NCBI RefSeq assembly: GCF_016107535.1
Contig: NZ_JABASQ010000007.1
Coordinates: 33,460-97,459 of the forward strand
DNA: 64,000 nucleotides
Source of the DNA: Psychrobacter cibarius
GTDB taxonomy: Bacteria > Pseudomonadota > Gammaproteobacteria > Pseudomonadales > Moraxellaceae
Direction of reading: 5' to 3'
Below are positions 46,607-56,116 of the stretch, one piece after another. Within the stretch, counting starts at the first letter, position 1. The number at the start of each line of letters is the position of its first letter. The notes beneath the pieces are model-generated. The model ran no database searches. It saw only the letters and a list, made by a program, of their open reading frames with translations, and had not been told where the DNA came from. The translations under genes and the position numbers were made by a program.

Positions 46607-47108
46607 GTTGTCATCCTTGTTATGAAGCGCAAGTTTGCAGTAAGCATCCGCGCATGGTCGTAAGATTTTTTTGATGAATTGCTATGATTTTGAGACTTGA
46701 TTTTATTAAGCTAAAACACTATTTAGCTCAATATGGATAAGACCTAATAGTAGCAGAAAGCTTCTTTGATAAACTTGCATAAAAGACAATCTGCAACGAG
46801 GGAAATAGGAGTTTTTCCTATTAGCCTCATTTGATTGTAGCGAAAAAATAGCCTTGTTACCATGAGAATAATCTACATGTAGATTAATATTTAATTTTAA
46901 ATAATAATTAATGATTGGTTTTATAAAACATAAGGTTTGAGTTTCTCAGCTTGCCGAAACCCTCAGAACCTATGATAATAGAGACATCAAAGGGCATAAA
47001 CTTATGGCCTATAATATTTTAGATAAAATTATTAATACTAAATAGTCTATATTTGAACGAGCAACATGACAGTTGCCGTTACATATCCAGTAATGATGAG
47101 GAACAAAC
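46607..47108. other. 502-bp region between the YdcH-like gene and ahpF
   Basis: Divergent AT-rich region that must hold the promoters of both genes. It contains an 18-bp perfect palindrome (46869-46886) and a TATAAT at 47010-47015, ~95 bp before ahpF, without a good -35. No gene is seen. Confidence 0.5.
46869..46886. promoter_or_regulatory. Perfect 18-bp palindrome upstream of ahpF
   Basis: TAATCTACATGTAGATTA is a perfect palindrome ~220 bp before the ahpF start. There is no T-run, so an operator for a dimeric regulator is more likely than a terminator. Confidence 0.6.
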
Positions 47109-48686
47109 ATGATAGATAAAAGTTTATTAGATGCCATCAAAAGTTACAGCGAAAAAATGACTCGTCCAATTACCTTTGTATTGGGTAGTGGCGAACATAG
47201 CAAGCGTGCTGAATTGATTGATTTTTTGACTAAAATCGCTGGCACCACAGATAAAATCAATTTTGATGCAACAGCAACTGATGACAGCTTACCAAGTCCA
47301 ATTAGCTTTAAAGTGGTCAGTCATGTCGATGGTGCATTGACTGATACGGGTATTGTTTTTAGTGGTATCCCCGGTGGTCATGAATTTACCTCGTTGATTT
47401 TGGCTATTTTGCAAGCCGGTGGTCATACGCTAAAATTGGATGAAAGTATTCAAAAGCTGATTAAGCGTTTTAATAAGCCACTACAGTTTCAAACTTACGT
47501 GTCGCTATCTTGCCACAGTTGCCCAGAAGTGGTACAAGCGCTCAACCAGTTTGCACTATTGAACGATGGTATTAGCAACGAGATGATTGATGGTGCTCTA
47601 TTCCAAGAGCAGGTTGATGCTAATAACATCCAAGGTGTACCAGCGGTATTCTTAAATGGTAAACCGTTTGCCAATGGTCTCATCGACACGGCAAAATTGA
47701 TTGGAAAGTTGCAAGAGCAATTTCCTGACTTGTTAGCAGAAGCTGATGACGATGCTGAGCAGTTAGAGCAGCAAGATGTGACGATTATTGGTGCAGGTCC
47801 AGCTGGTGTTGCCGCTGCGATTTATACCGCTCGTAAAGGCTTAAAAGTGACGATGGTTGCTGATCGTATCGGCGGACAGGTGAAAGACACGCAGGATATC
47901 GAAAACTTAATTTCTGTGCCTTTAACGACTGGTACTGAGCTGTCAGCGAACTTTGAAAAGCATTTGCGCGAATACGATATTAATTTAAAAGAGCACGTCA
48001 GCGTCAAAGAAATCAGTGAGACAGAAGATGAAAACTATCGCATTCATCTAAACACGGGTGAGACGTTTGAGACACGCAGTATTATCTTAGCGACGGGTGC
48101 TCAGTGGCGTAAGCTTGGTGTTCCGGGTGAAGAAGAAAACATCGGTAAAGGTGTGGCTTTCTGTGCTCACTGTGATGGCCCATTCTTTAAGGGTAAAGAC
48201 ATTGCTGTCGTCGGTGGTGGTAACTCTGGTATCGAAGCGGCATTAGATCTTGCTGGTATCGTGAAGCATGTGACCGTGCTTGAGTTCGCGGATGATTTAA
48301 AAGCGGATCAGGTATTGATTAACAAAGCCAAAGAGAAAGCCAATATCGAATTTATCACTGGCGCAGCGACGCAAGAAATTAAAGCGACTGATGGCAAAGT
48401 GACTTCGATCGTTTATCAAGATCGCAGCACAGGTGATACTCATGAGCGTGACTTGGCAGGGGTGTTTGTACAGATTGGTTTAGTACCGAACTCTGCGTTT
48501 GTTAAAGGCTTTGTTGATTTGAACCGTTTTGGCGAGATTGAGATTGATGAGCGCTGCCGTACTGATCGCAAAGGTATCTTTGCTTGTGGTGACGTCACGA
48601 CTGTGCCATTTAAGCAGATTAATATTGCGATGGGTGAGGGTAGTAAAGCGGCATTATCAGCGTTTGAGTACTTGGTTATGCAGTAA
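47109..48686 (+). CDS. ahpF: Alkyl hydroperoxide reductase flavoprotein AhpF
   Basis: A 525-residue NADH/FAD flavoprotein that regenerates AhpC. The N-terminal double thioredoxin fold carries [11 protein letters not shown] (Cys 135 and Cys 138). FAD and NAD sites are seen as [20 protein letters not shown] and [16 protein letters not shown]. The second redox pair is [10 protein letters not shown] (Cys 352 and Cys 355). GAGGA precedes the ATG. A terminator follows. Its own upstream region with an 18-bp palindrome suggests control apart from ahpC. Confidence 0.96.
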   Translation: MIDKSLLDAIKSYSEKMTRPITFVLGSGEHSKRAELIDFLTKIAGTTDKINFDATATDDSLPSPISFKVVSHVDGALTDTGIVFSGIPGGHEFTSLILAILQAGGHTLKLDESIQKLIKRFNKPLQFQTYVSLSCHSCPEVVQALNQFALLNDGISNEMIDGALFQEQVDANNIQGVPAVFLNGKPFANGLIDTAKLIGKLQEQFPDLLAEADDDAEQLEQQDVTIIGAGPAGVAAAIYTARKGLKVTMVADRIGGQVKDTQDIENLISVPLTTGTELSANFEKHLREYDINLKEHVSVKEISETEDENYRIHLNTGETFETRSIILATGAQWRKLGVPGEEENIGKGVAFCAHCDGPFFKGKDIAVVGGGNSGIEAALDLAGIVKHVTVLEFADDLKADQVLINKAKEKANIEFITGAATQEIKATDGKVTSIVYQDRSTGDTHERDLAGVFVQIGLVPNSAFVKGFVDLNRFGEIEIDERCRTDRKGIFACGDVTTVPFKQINIAMGEGSKAALSAFEYLVMQ

Positions 48687-48714
48687 GTTATTTCACGCTA
48701 AATTTAGTCTCACA

Positions 48715-48742
48715 AGCCACCTCTTTTGAGGTGGTTTTTTTA
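48715..48742 (+). terminator. Rho-independent terminator after ahpF
   Basis: The stem CCACCTC pairs with GAGGTGG around TTTT and is followed by six or seven T. Confidence 0.92.
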
Positions 48743-48801
48743 TGGGTGCTGATATATTACTTGTAAAAATTTATCAATTAACTTATGTTCGTTAATATTT
48801 T

Positions 48802-49662
48802 ATGAGAGCCTTAATAGTGAAAAATAAATATGCAATTCGCAAAAATAATTATTGGGTTAAATGTCTGGTTTTTATATCGTTTATATTCAGTGTAACCAAT
48901 ACTTATGCAGGGCAAACGGTCAATGAGATTCTGAATGAATACTATCCTATCTATAATGAGGCTAAGCAGTGTCGAGGTATTATGGCTAATAACGGTTCAT
49001 CAGATGGCGAAGGCACACTTTATCAAAACGGTTACTGTATTAAAATTGATAGACAATTAAAGGTAGAAACCAAGCAGGGTACAAGGTTATATATATCGGT
49101 CATTGGCGACATCGGTTTTAATGAAGATGGTAGCCAAGCTTATGGAGCACACGTCTTTTCTGGTCTAGTAGGCATGTTTGTTCTAAAGCCACAGGGTTCA
49201 GGCTGGGAAGTAGAATCTGCCAATCCAGCGATGAATGCAGGCAGCTCTGGTAAAGCTCTAAAAGACTGGAAGCTGATACAAGTTGCCCCTGATAAGTGGG
49301 GATTTATTAATATTCATAGTGACTCGCATTGGGTTCATTCAGGGTCAGCTTTTATTTTACTTACGCCAGACAAGAGTAATATTAGAAGAAGCTGGGTAGA
49401 AGCTAAGTATGAACATTCTAATGCAGGATCTGGGTCAGCAGGAAGCTGTAGCAATCCTGATGCCGATACCTGTACACTTTTAAAAGCTAAACTAGGCGTT
49501 GATAAGAAGACGATAATTAATGGTTTTTATCCGTTAGAGATTACGCTAAACGGTTTTGAAGATGATAAGGTATATAAAAATCAAGTCTATCTTATTAAGT
49601 ATCAGCCCCGATTAGGGTATCAAGTACCTAATGATTATCCAATGAAAGATGTCAGCTTTTGA
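48802..49662 (+). CDS. Secreted protein of unknown function, paralogue 1
   Basis: A 286-residue exported protein of a family I do not recognise. The signal peptide has a hydrophobic core CLVFISFIFSV and likely cleaves near TYA-GQ. The mature part has four cysteines (EAKQCRG, NGYCIKI, GSCSN, DTCT), allowing two disulfides. Clear blocks shared with its neighbour include YYP(I/L)YNEA, SGLVGMFVLKP, G(W)xVESANPxMNAG, KWGFIN or TWGFIN, and INGFYPLE or VNGFYPLE. ATG 48802 is the nominal start; a GTG at 48817 is possible. It belongs to a tandem duplication. Confidence 0.8.
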   Translation: MRALIVKNKYAIRKNNYWVKCLVFISFIFSVTNTYAGQTVNEILNEYYPIYNEAKQCRGIMANNGSSDGEGTLYQNGYCIKIDRQLKVETKQGTRLYISVIGDIGFNEDGSQAYGAHVFSGLVGMFVLKPQGSGWEVESANPAMNAGSSGKALKDWKLIQVAPDKWGFINIHSDSHWVHSGSAFILLTPDKSNIRRSWVEAKYEHSNAGSGSAGSCSNPDADTCTLLKAKLGVDKKTIINGFYPLEITLNGFEDDKVYKNQVYLIKYQPRLGYQVPNDYPMKDVSF

Positions 49663-49739
49663 TTCATATTCATAACTATATTCGTGTTTCATAAAAATGA
49701 ACGATAAAAATTTTGAGAGCTTCAAAGGAAGTATTTAAG

Positions 49740-50561
49740 ATGTTCAAATCTAATTTAGGATTACTCAGCTTAAGAAAACTAACGTTCCTTATTACAGTCA
49801 CATTAATATGCGGTACAGCCTCTGCTGTTGATAGCGTGATAGATATCCTCAAGCAGTACTATCCGCTTTATAACGAAGCATTACAGTGTCATGGTGTCAT
49901 TGCACCTTCTGGTTCTGTGAATGGTTTAACTAAAGGGCCTTATATGACGGGCTATTGCATAGATATTGATAGGCAAAAGGTCATAGAGACGGATAAAGGT
50001 AAACGCTTATATATATTAATTACAGGTGATGTTGGCTTTGATGAAGATGGTGAAGAAGTTTTACGTGGTCATGCCGATAGTGGTTTAGTCGGTATGTTTG
50101 TTTTAAAGCCTAAGGGTGAAGGCTGGCAAGTTGAGTCGGCCAATCCTTATATGAATGCAGGCAGTAATGGTCTTGGTTTAGGTGATTGGGATTTAGAACA
50201 GTTTGCGACAAATACGTGGGGCTTTATAAATGAGCATGGTGATACGCATCAAGGTTATTACAGTGATAGTCTTGTCATATTGACACCTAGTGGCAGCGGT
50301 ATTACACAGAGTTGGATAGGTATTAATTTTAATAACGAAAATGCGGGGAAATGCGAAGACGATATGTCAGAGTGTGATGATGTCAAAGCTACTTTTACTG
50401 TTGATAGCAGTAGGGTAGTCAATGGGTTTTATCCTTTGGAACTAACCATCAATGGGCGGACAAAAGGTAAGGTATATGCTGATTTTGTTTATCGTATTCA
50501 TTATCAAAAAGACAAAGGTTATATAGAGCCTAATGATTATCCTTTAAAAGATAACTACTAA
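49740..50561 (+). CDS. Secreted protein of unknown function, paralogue 2
   Basis: A 273-residue exported protein, clearly homologous to the gene before it along its whole length. The signal peptide ends GTASA with cleavage before VDS. The four cysteines are kept (LQCHG, GYCIDI, GKCED, SECDD). AAGGAA nine bases before ATG 49740 rules out the TTG at 49713. The surface-exposed middle (GSVNGLTKGPYMTG) differs most between the copies. It is convergent with the glutathione transferase gene, 22 bp away. No function can be given. Confidence 0.82.
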   Translation: MFKSNLGLLSLRKLTFLITVTLICGTASAVDSVIDILKQYYPLYNEALQCHGVIAPSGSVNGLTKGPYMTGYCIDIDRQKVIETDKGKRLYILITGDVGFDEDGEEVLRGHADSGLVGMFVLKPKGEGWQVESANPYMNAGSNGLGLGDWDLEQFATNTWGFINEHGDTHQGYYSDSLVILTPSGSGITQSWIGINFNNENAGKCEDDMSECDDVKATFTVDSSRVVNGFYPLELTINGRTKGKVYADFVYRIHYQKDKGYIEPNDYPLKDNY

Positions 50562-50583
50562 GCTCGTTTCCAATGATTCACTT

Positions 50584-51327
50584 TTAATCAGCCAACACCC
50601 CAACCACCGACAGTATCTCACCTGCTTCATCTTCTTTAATTACGCGAGTTTCTTCAAGTGCTGCCTCTCGCCAAGCCTGTAGATGAGGATTGTTTAACAT
50701 CGTCTCACAATACTGTTTGGTCGTTGATTTCAACACTATATCAGAGGCATCGGCATACGTTTGCAAACGTAGAATAACTGGTGCGAAAAAAGCATCAGCG
50801 GCAGTGAAATGACCAAATAGATAACTGTCTGTTGAGCGATTTTTTAAACAATCTGCAAAAATCTCTTCGATACGAGCAATGTCCTTTAAACATGCAGCGC
50901 TGGGTTGTATTTTTGCTATGGCTCGAATGTTCATCGGCATGTCACTACGAATGCCCATCAGCCCTGAATGCATTTCAGCGACGATACTTTGGCAATAGGC
51001 GCTATTTATTCTGATGCTAGTATTGCTTTTAGTCTCAGACTTACTCAGTCCTGTCCAAACATCTACGTTGGTAAAATAATCATTGATATGCATGGCAATC
51101 GCTAAGGTGTCCCAAACTGTGACTTTTTCATCATCTTGACCATAGACCAAAACTGGCACTTTGCCTGTTGGCGCATGCTCATCGAGAATGGGTATCGCGG
51201 ATGGATGAAACAGTTCAATCAGTTGCTCATCAAAATCAATATTAAAAGCTTTAAGTAGTAGCCAAGCTCGCAATGACCATGACGAATAGTTTTTATTGCC
51301 GATAATGAGAAGTGGTTTTTGCATCAT
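50584..51327 (-). CDS. Glutathione S-transferase family protein
   Basis: A 247-residue GST-fold protein. The N-terminal thioredoxin-like domain has LLIIGNKNYSSWSLRAWLLLKAF, where the Ser of NYSSWS is the likely glutathione-contacting residue, followed by TGKVPVLVYG with the cis-Pro. The C-terminal helical domain has SIVAEMHSGLMGIRSDMP and FGHFTAADAFFAPVI. It may detoxify electrophiles. AGGA before the ATG supports the start. It lies next to the sulfide-related genes on the same strand but behind a terminator. Confidence 0.9.
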   Translation of the reverse strand: MMQKPLLIIGNKNYSSWSLRAWLLLKAFNIDFDEQLIELFHPSAIPILDEHAPTGKVPVLVYGQDDEKVTVWDTLAIAMHINDYFTNVDVWTGLSKSETKSNTSIRINSAYCQSIVAEMHSGLMGIRSDMPMNIRAIAKIQPSAACLKDIARIEEIFADCLKNRSTDSYLFGHFTAADAFFAPVILRLQTYADASDIVLKSTTKQYCETMLNNPHLQAWREAALEETRVIKEDEAGEILSVVGVLAD

Positions 51328-51410
51328 AAAATCCTATCAAATTATATAAATAAAATTTGATTATGTACCCAATGCTGAAAATTGACCAGTCTATAGTTCA
51401 GTAATTCCAA

Positions 51411-51447
51411 TAAAAAATGCCCATCCAAAATTTGGACGGACGTTTTT
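51411..51447. terminator. Terminator behind the first DUF442 gene
   Basis: The stem CCATCCAAA pairs with TTTGGACGG (one G-T pair; GTCC/GGAC core). T-runs stand on both strands; on the minus strand it ends the DUF442 transcript before the glutathione transferase. Confidence 0.75.
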
Positions 51448-51477
51448 TCAGCAGTAGCGATTATATTTAAATCACTA

Positions 51478-51810
51478 TCAATCGTCTAATAAATCCATAC
51501 GCTTTGCCGCTTCATAAATACCTGTTGAGCGGTTGCCAGTACGGCAAAAGATCAGCATTGGCTGTTCAGCTTGATTAAAGAAATCAGCAAATTCTTCGAC
51601 ATGGTTTTGATTAAGCTCACTACCAGCGAAAGACACTTCTTTATAAGCAAGACCTGCTTTTTTAGCAGCAGCTTCAATCTCGGCGCTAGTCGGCTGGTTT
51701 AGTTCTTCACCATCTGGACGGTTATTAATAATGGTTTTAAAACCATTTTCAGCAATCATAGGTACTTGATCAGGGGTGATTTGTCCGGTAATACTAATTT
51801 GATGGCTCAT
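51478..51810 (-). CDS. DUF442 sulfur-transferase-like / phosphatase-fold protein, copy 1
   Basis: A 110-residue protein of the DUF442 (TIGR01244) family, which resembles the N-terminal part of BLH proteins. The start pattern ISITGQITPDQVPMIAENGFKTIINNRPDGE and the catalytic loop LIFCRTGNRSTGIY are typical of this dual-specificity-phosphatase fold; in sulfide-oxidising contexts the Cys is thought to act in sulfur transfer. AGGAG precedes the ATG. It is one of two related genes between the glutathione transferase and the SulP permease. Confidence 0.87.
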   Translation of the reverse strand: MSHQISITGQITPDQVPMIAENGFKTIINNRPDGEELNQPTSAEIEAAAKKAGLAYKEVSFAGSELNQNHVEEFADFFNQAEQPMLIFCRTGNRSTGIYEAAKRMDLLDD

Positions 51811-51938
51811 AAGAGCTCCTTTTTATTTTTTATATTAAATAAAGTGTGTGGCGTAAAATACAGAATCTTAGACTAATCTTAATAGGCAACTTTCTAAAGA
51901 GACCGTATGTAAGCGTTATCGATTTTTTATAGTAATGG

Positions 51939-52265
51939 TTATAACAAACCTTGCATCAATGCGCTTTGATACAACAATTTAGCACGTGCACCGGTCCCGC
52001 AAAACATCAATATTGGTTTAGGCATCGAGCGATAAAACGCCGCAAACTGCTCGACAGTCGCCATGCTCAAGCGCTCATCATCAAACGGTAAATGATGATA
52101 AGTAAGGTTGGCTTTTGCCGTCGCACTGGTAAAGTCACTGCTATTGGGCTGCGTTTCTGTCTCGGCATCAGGACGAATATTGAGCACGGAGCGGTAGCCA
52201 AGCTCAGCAATCTTGACACATTGGCTTGGATAAATTTGCTTATAAATAGTTAAATTATCGGTCAT
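51939..52265 (-). CDS. DUF442 protein, copy 2
   Basis: A 108-residue homologue of the adjacent gene (YKQIYPSQCVKIAELGYRSVLNIRPDAE start). The catalytic loop is altered to LMFCGTGARAKLLYQ: the Cys is kept, but the Arg that follows it in copy 1 (CRTG) is Gly here, and the final Ser is Ala, so its chemistry may differ. It lies ~130 bp upstream of copy 1 and downstream of sulP on the same strand. Probable sulfur metabolism, by context. Confidence 0.83.
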   Translation of the reverse strand: MTDNLTIYKQIYPSQCVKIAELGYRSVLNIRPDAETETQPNSSDFTSATAKANLTYHHLPFDDERLSMATVEQFAAFYRSMPKPILMFCGTGARAKLLYQSALMQGLL

Positions 52266-52482
52266 AAGTCGTTTCGGTCGCGTATATTAAAAGACGTTTG
52301 GAGGTATTGTATTGTAGCTAAGCGCCATTTTATAAAGGCTGTACTTTAGGTATCTATTCTAAAGGCTGTATTTTTTAAGGGCTTATACCAATTTAGCATA
52401 ACACAGCTTTTATCATATCTATATTTTGTCAAAGCATAATAATAATTATGCTTGATTGAGCAACATATGCCTCACAGACCGA

Positions 52483-54192
52483 TTAGACATCCTTTAGCGC
52501 ATTTACCGCATCCATCGTGCTTAAATAAACTTGACCTGAGAGGTTAGTAATGACCGGAGTATGCTCGATGATGTCCATTACTGGCCCTTTAATAAAGCTA
52601 AAGTTTAAATGTTTATTTTGGTTCAACAGCTCTTGATTGAGGCTAATCAGCATCTCTTGTCCGGTCAAATCAATATGATTGACTGCTGACATGATGAGTA
52701 TGACCTCATGCGCTTCTGGATATTGCTGAGTGGCTTGTATGACCCTACGATGGACGGATTCACTATTGCCAAAAAATAAGCTCTCATCGATACGCAGCAT
52801 CAATAAATTGCTAAAGGTCACCACATCGTGACGGTTTATATTGCGAAAATGCCCTGTGCCAGCTAGCTGACCAACCACAGCGACGTGCGGTTTACTCGAT
52901 TGCCAAATGAGGCTAGCAAACGACACCATCAAACCAATCACCAAGCCAGTATTTAATCCAAATATCAATACGCCGATGAATGCCGCCAAAAAGCTGGCCG
53001 CATCTAGACGGTCGCGTTGCCATGCCGATTTCAAGGTTGCCATATCAATGAGACCGATGATCGATGCCATGATGGTTGCGCCCAATAAAGCGTAGGGCAA
53101 TGGTGCGAGTACATTGCCAAAAGCGATTAAAGCAGCAATCATGACCAGCACAGTTACTAAACTTGCAACTGGTGTTTTGGCACCTGAGTCGGCATTGATG
53201 GCGGTACGCGAAAAGCCGCCAGCGACGGTAAAGCCTTGAAAAAAGCCACCCGCCATATTGGCGAGCCCCAGTCCAGTCAGCTCACTATTGGCGTTAAAAG
53301 CCTCACCGCGCAGGCGTGCATAGTTGCTGGCGACGGAGCTGCTAGAGACAAAGATAATCAATGCTATCAAACCTGCGCTAGGTAATAGATTCAGCGCCTC
53401 ATCGAAGTCTGGTACATAGGGCAGGGTAAAGGTTGGTAAGCCTTGTGGAATACTCCCAATCGTGGCCACGCCGTTCGTGGTCCAGTGTAAGCTGATGCTC
53501 AAAACAATCGCAATACCGAGCAAAATGAGCGGAAATAGTCGCTCAGCCCATTTGGCATAAGACGCTGATAACCAAGATTTCCATAGCCATTTGCTACCGT
53601 AGCGATTGGCCACCAACAGTGCAAAAGCAATGACGCCAATAACTAAGGTTAGTGGATGTAGCTGGCGCGCATACATTTGCATGCTTGATAGATAACCGAT
53701 TAAGTTATTTCCCGCAATAGGAATCGCAGTCAGATATTTAAGCTGACTGACAAAAATCAATACGGCTGCACCACTGATAAAGCCTGCTGAAACGCCGCGA
53801 CTGATAAACTGCATAATCCAGCCAAGTTTGAGCCGCCCTGCTAGCCATAACATCGTACCAACCATCAATGACAGCAAACTTGCCATCAATATATACTGCT
53901 GAGAGCCCTCTGTAGCATAAGGGTGCAGGCTGCTGGCTGTCATAATCGCTGTAATAGCGACAGGCCCTACTGCTTGCACATTACTCGAGCCTATCCATGC
54001 ATAGACCAACACGGGAACGATGGCCGCGTAGAGTCCATAGACGGGTGGTAATCCTGCCAATACCGCATAACCTAAGCTTTGTGGAATGACGAGCACCCCA
54101 ACCACCAACCCAGCAACAACGTCAGTTGGCAAGGCAGACAGCTGGTATTGACGCAACCAAGCAGGAATCAGACGAGCGGTGATAGAAGGCAT
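52483..54192 (-). CDS. SulP-family anion permease with STAS domain
   Basis: A 569-residue SulP transporter. About 11-12 membrane helices span residues 20-430, with the family blocks VAGLVVGVLVIPQSLGYAVLAGLPPVYGLYAAIVPVLVYA and GFFQGFTVAGGFSRTAINADSGAKTPVA. The STAS domain (~residues 445-560) has VILIMSAVNHIDLTGQEMLISLNQELL, the usual phosphorylation region. It probably moves sulfate, sulfite or bicarbonate. It follows the ArsR gene on the same strand with a family-2 repeat in the 237-bp gap. Confidence 0.93.
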   Translation of the reverse strand: MPSITARLIPAWLRQYQLSALPTDVVAGLVVGVLVIPQSLGYAVLAGLPPVYGLYAAIVPVLVYAWIGSSNVQAVGPVAITAIMTASSLHPYATEGSQQYILMASLLSLMVGTMLWLAGRLKLGWIMQFISRGVSAGFISGAAVLIFVSQLKYLTAIPIAGNNLIGYLSSMQMYARQLHPLTLVIGVIAFALLVANRYGSKWLWKSWLSASYAKWAERLFPLILLGIAIVLSISLHWTTNGVATIGSIPQGLPTFTLPYVPDFDEALNLLPSAGLIALIIFVSSSSVASNYARLRGEAFNANSELTGLGLANMAGGFFQGFTVAGGFSRTAINADSGAKTPVASLVTVLVMIAALIAFGNVLAPLPYALLGATIMASIIGLIDMATLKSAWQRDRLDAASFLAAFIGVLIFGLNTGLVIGLMVSFASLIWQSSKPHVAVVGQLAGTGHFRNINRHDVVTFSNLLMLRIDESLFFGNSESVHRRVIQATQQYPEAHEVILIMSAVNHIDLTGQEMLISLNQELLNQNKHLNFSFIKGPVMDIIEHTPVITNLSGQVYLSTMDAVNALKDV

Positions 54193-54212
54193 AGCAATAT
54201 GTCATCACAATA

Positions 54213-54320
54213 TATAGTCAAACCTATATAAATCAGATACGGTGTCAGGCTCGCTTAGTCTACTATTTGTAGTACTTTCGCTTGCCTTCCTTGTATCTAA
54301 ACTATATTGAACCGACTATA
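54213..54320. repeat. Family-2 miniature repeat, copy B (108 bp)
   Basis: Bounded by TATAGTC and GACTATA, with inner similarity between ends (TATAGTC...CTATATAAATCAGATAC against its complement ...CAATATAGTTTAGATAC). It matches 10472-10578 in ends, length and several internal blocks. It sits in the gap between the ArsR gene and the SulP gene. Confidence 0.65.
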
Positions 54321-54429
54321 GTAGAAAAAATTGAATAGAAGAAAATTTAATTACAGCTAAGCGCTAAATTCACAAGGTAATGCTGAAAAATGACGCTAAC
54401 AAGTGATTCTAAAAACTCAAGCCAATAAA

Positions 54430-54819
54430 CTAGCTGTCAGTTTTGGCACAAAAGCGTTCATACAATAAATGTAACACCGCCAAGGCATCGTCACTGGCAA
54501 TACTATAATAAATTTGCTTGCCTTCGCGGCGGGTCGTCACCAGCGCATCTTTGCGTAGAATACCAAGCTGCTGTGACAAGCTTGGCTGACCAACACCGAC
54601 TAAGCTTTCAAGCTCGCTGACGCAATACTCTCCTTGAGTCAACTGACATAAGAGTAATAAGCGATCCGGATGTGAAAGCGACTTTAATAATTGGCTGGCT
54701 TGCATGGACGCTTGCTGCATTTGCTCAGCAAGGTCTTTAGGGGCAAAGTCTGCTACGCTAGATGACGCATCATCAATGCTAGTAGTCGAGGTGCTCAATG
54801 CTGAAGTAGAAGTAGTCAG
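54430..54819 (-). CDS. ArsR-family repressor (BigR/SqrR-like)
   Basis: A winged-helix ArsR-type regulator of 122-129 residues. The DNA-binding region reads LLKSLSHPDRLLLLCQLTQGEYCVSELESLVGVGQPSLSQQLGILRKDALVTTRREGKQIYYSI. Cysteines lie in LLLCQL, GEYCVSE and RFCAKT; two of them could form the persulfide switch used by BigR/SqrR. Members of that group repress persulfide dioxygenase and sulfur-transfer genes, which fits the neighbours. The frame has no ATG near its beginning: TTG 54798 lacks a ribosome site, while CTG 54819 has AAGGAG six bases upstream. Confidence 0.85.
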   Translation of the reverse strand: MTTSTSALSTSTTSIDDASSSVADFAPKDLAEQMQQASMQASQLLKSLSHPDRLLLLCQLTQGEYCVSELESLVGVGQPSLSQQLGILRKDALVTTRREGKQIYYSIASDDALAVLHLLYERFCAKTDS

Positions 54820-54909
54820 AGCAAGCTCCTTATATAAGACATAATAAAAAATTTAGGATTAATAGCTAAGATAAGATTAATTATCAATGATATTGCCACG
54901 GATAGCAAG

Positions 54910-54940
54910 TTATCATTATTTACATTATATAAATTGATAA
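54910..54940. promoter_or_regulatory. Candidate operator between the ArsR gene and the persulfide dioxygenase gene
   Basis: TTATCA...TGATAA frames a 31-base AT-rich imperfect inverted repeat in the divergent promoter region, where an ArsR dimer would be expected to bind. The match is by eye only. Confidence 0.4.
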
Positions 54941-55077
54941 AATGTTAAATCGTTGCTATATTGGCATGCATCGTTGATAAATATGTGGCGGTCAATACGA
55001 TAAGCTGAAGCCGGTGCATATTATACTGAACAATTTATCAAAAAATAAAATATTCATCTAAAAGCAAAGAGGTAGCC

Positions 55078-55950
55078 ATGCAAGTTCATTCATTCTTACA
55101 TAGCGACACAGAAACTTATACTCACGTACTCGCGGACGTTCAACAACAAGTCTGTGCCATCATCGATCCGGTGTTGGATTTTGATGCTAAGTCAGGGCGC
55201 ACTAGTACTACTAGCGTCGATGAGGTGATAGGGTTCGTCCGCGAGCATGGTTGGGAGCTGGTTTACATAATAGAGACTCATGCGCATGCTGACCATATAT
55301 CCGCCGCGATACATGTCAAAGATACACTTGGCGGGCAGTTGGTAATCGGTCAACATATCACCGAAGTGCAAAAAATATTTAAGCAAATATTCAACTTTGA
55401 TACCAGCTTTCGCACCGATGCCAGCCAGTTCGATATTCTAACGGATGAGGGCGATACTTTGGTGCTTGGCAATATTACTATTACGGTCATGTATGTACCG
55501 GGTCATACGCCGGCAGATATGGCCTATATTGCGACTGATGATGAAAAGACCGTGGTCTTTGTTGGTGATACTTTATTTGCTCCTGATGTCGGGACGGCTC
55601 GCTGTGACTTTCCGGGTGGCGATGCCAAGACGCTGTACCACTCAATCAAGAAGCTCCTTGCTCTCCCTGAAGACACGATAATATATCTGTGCCATGATTA
55701 TCCAAGCAAGGGTCGTCAACACTGTCCAACCACGACTGTCGCTGCACAAAAACTGGGCAATATCCATGTCAAAGATGGTATCAATGAAGCAGAGTTTGTG
55801 CAAATGCGTGAGCGCCGCGATGCCACTCTTGATATGCCGCGTCTAATTATTCCATCGGTACAAGTAAATATCGATGCAGGTCATTTCCCAGAGCCAGAAG
55901 ACAATGGTACCCGTTATCTCAAAGTACCGATTAATGTACTTGGGCAATAA
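55078..55950 (+). CDS. Metallo-beta-lactamase-fold persulfide dioxygenase-like protein
   Basis: A 290-residue MBL-fold protein. The metal motif IETHAHADHISAA (~residues 64-76) gives HxHxDH; later metal ligands are in VPGHTPADMAYI and VGDTLFAPDVGTARCDFPGG, and LCHDYPSKGR near residue 205. This pattern matches ETHE1/BlhSqr-type non-haem iron persulfide dioxygenases, which oxidise glutathione persulfide to sulfite. It is divergent from the ArsR gene and close to the DUF442 genes. AAAGAGGT precedes the ATG. Confidence 0.9.
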   Translation: MQVHSFLHSDTETYTHVLADVQQQVCAIIDPVLDFDAKSGRTSTTSVDEVIGFVREHGWELVYIIETHAHADHISAAIHVKDTLGGQLVIGQHITEVQKIFKQIFNFDTSFRTDASQFDILTDEGDTLVLGNITITVMYVPGHTPADMAYIATDDEKTVVFVGDTLFAPDVGTARCDFPGGDAKTLYHSIKKLLALPEDTIIYLCHDYPSKGRQHCPTTTVAAQKLGNIHVKDGINEAEFVQMRERRDATLDMPRLIIPSVQVNIDAGHFPEPEDNGTRYLKVPINVLGQ

Positions 55951-56116
55951 GACAGATATCAGGATAAGCAGACATCAGAATAAGCAAACATTATAAACAT
56001 GCATCACGTTACGTAAGCACAATACGAGTATAAGCCATCATAATGCTAGTCTTTACCGTAAACACATGGCTATATTACTCCTCTACCATTAAGCCTTCAC
56101 ACTTAAGGATTGAACC

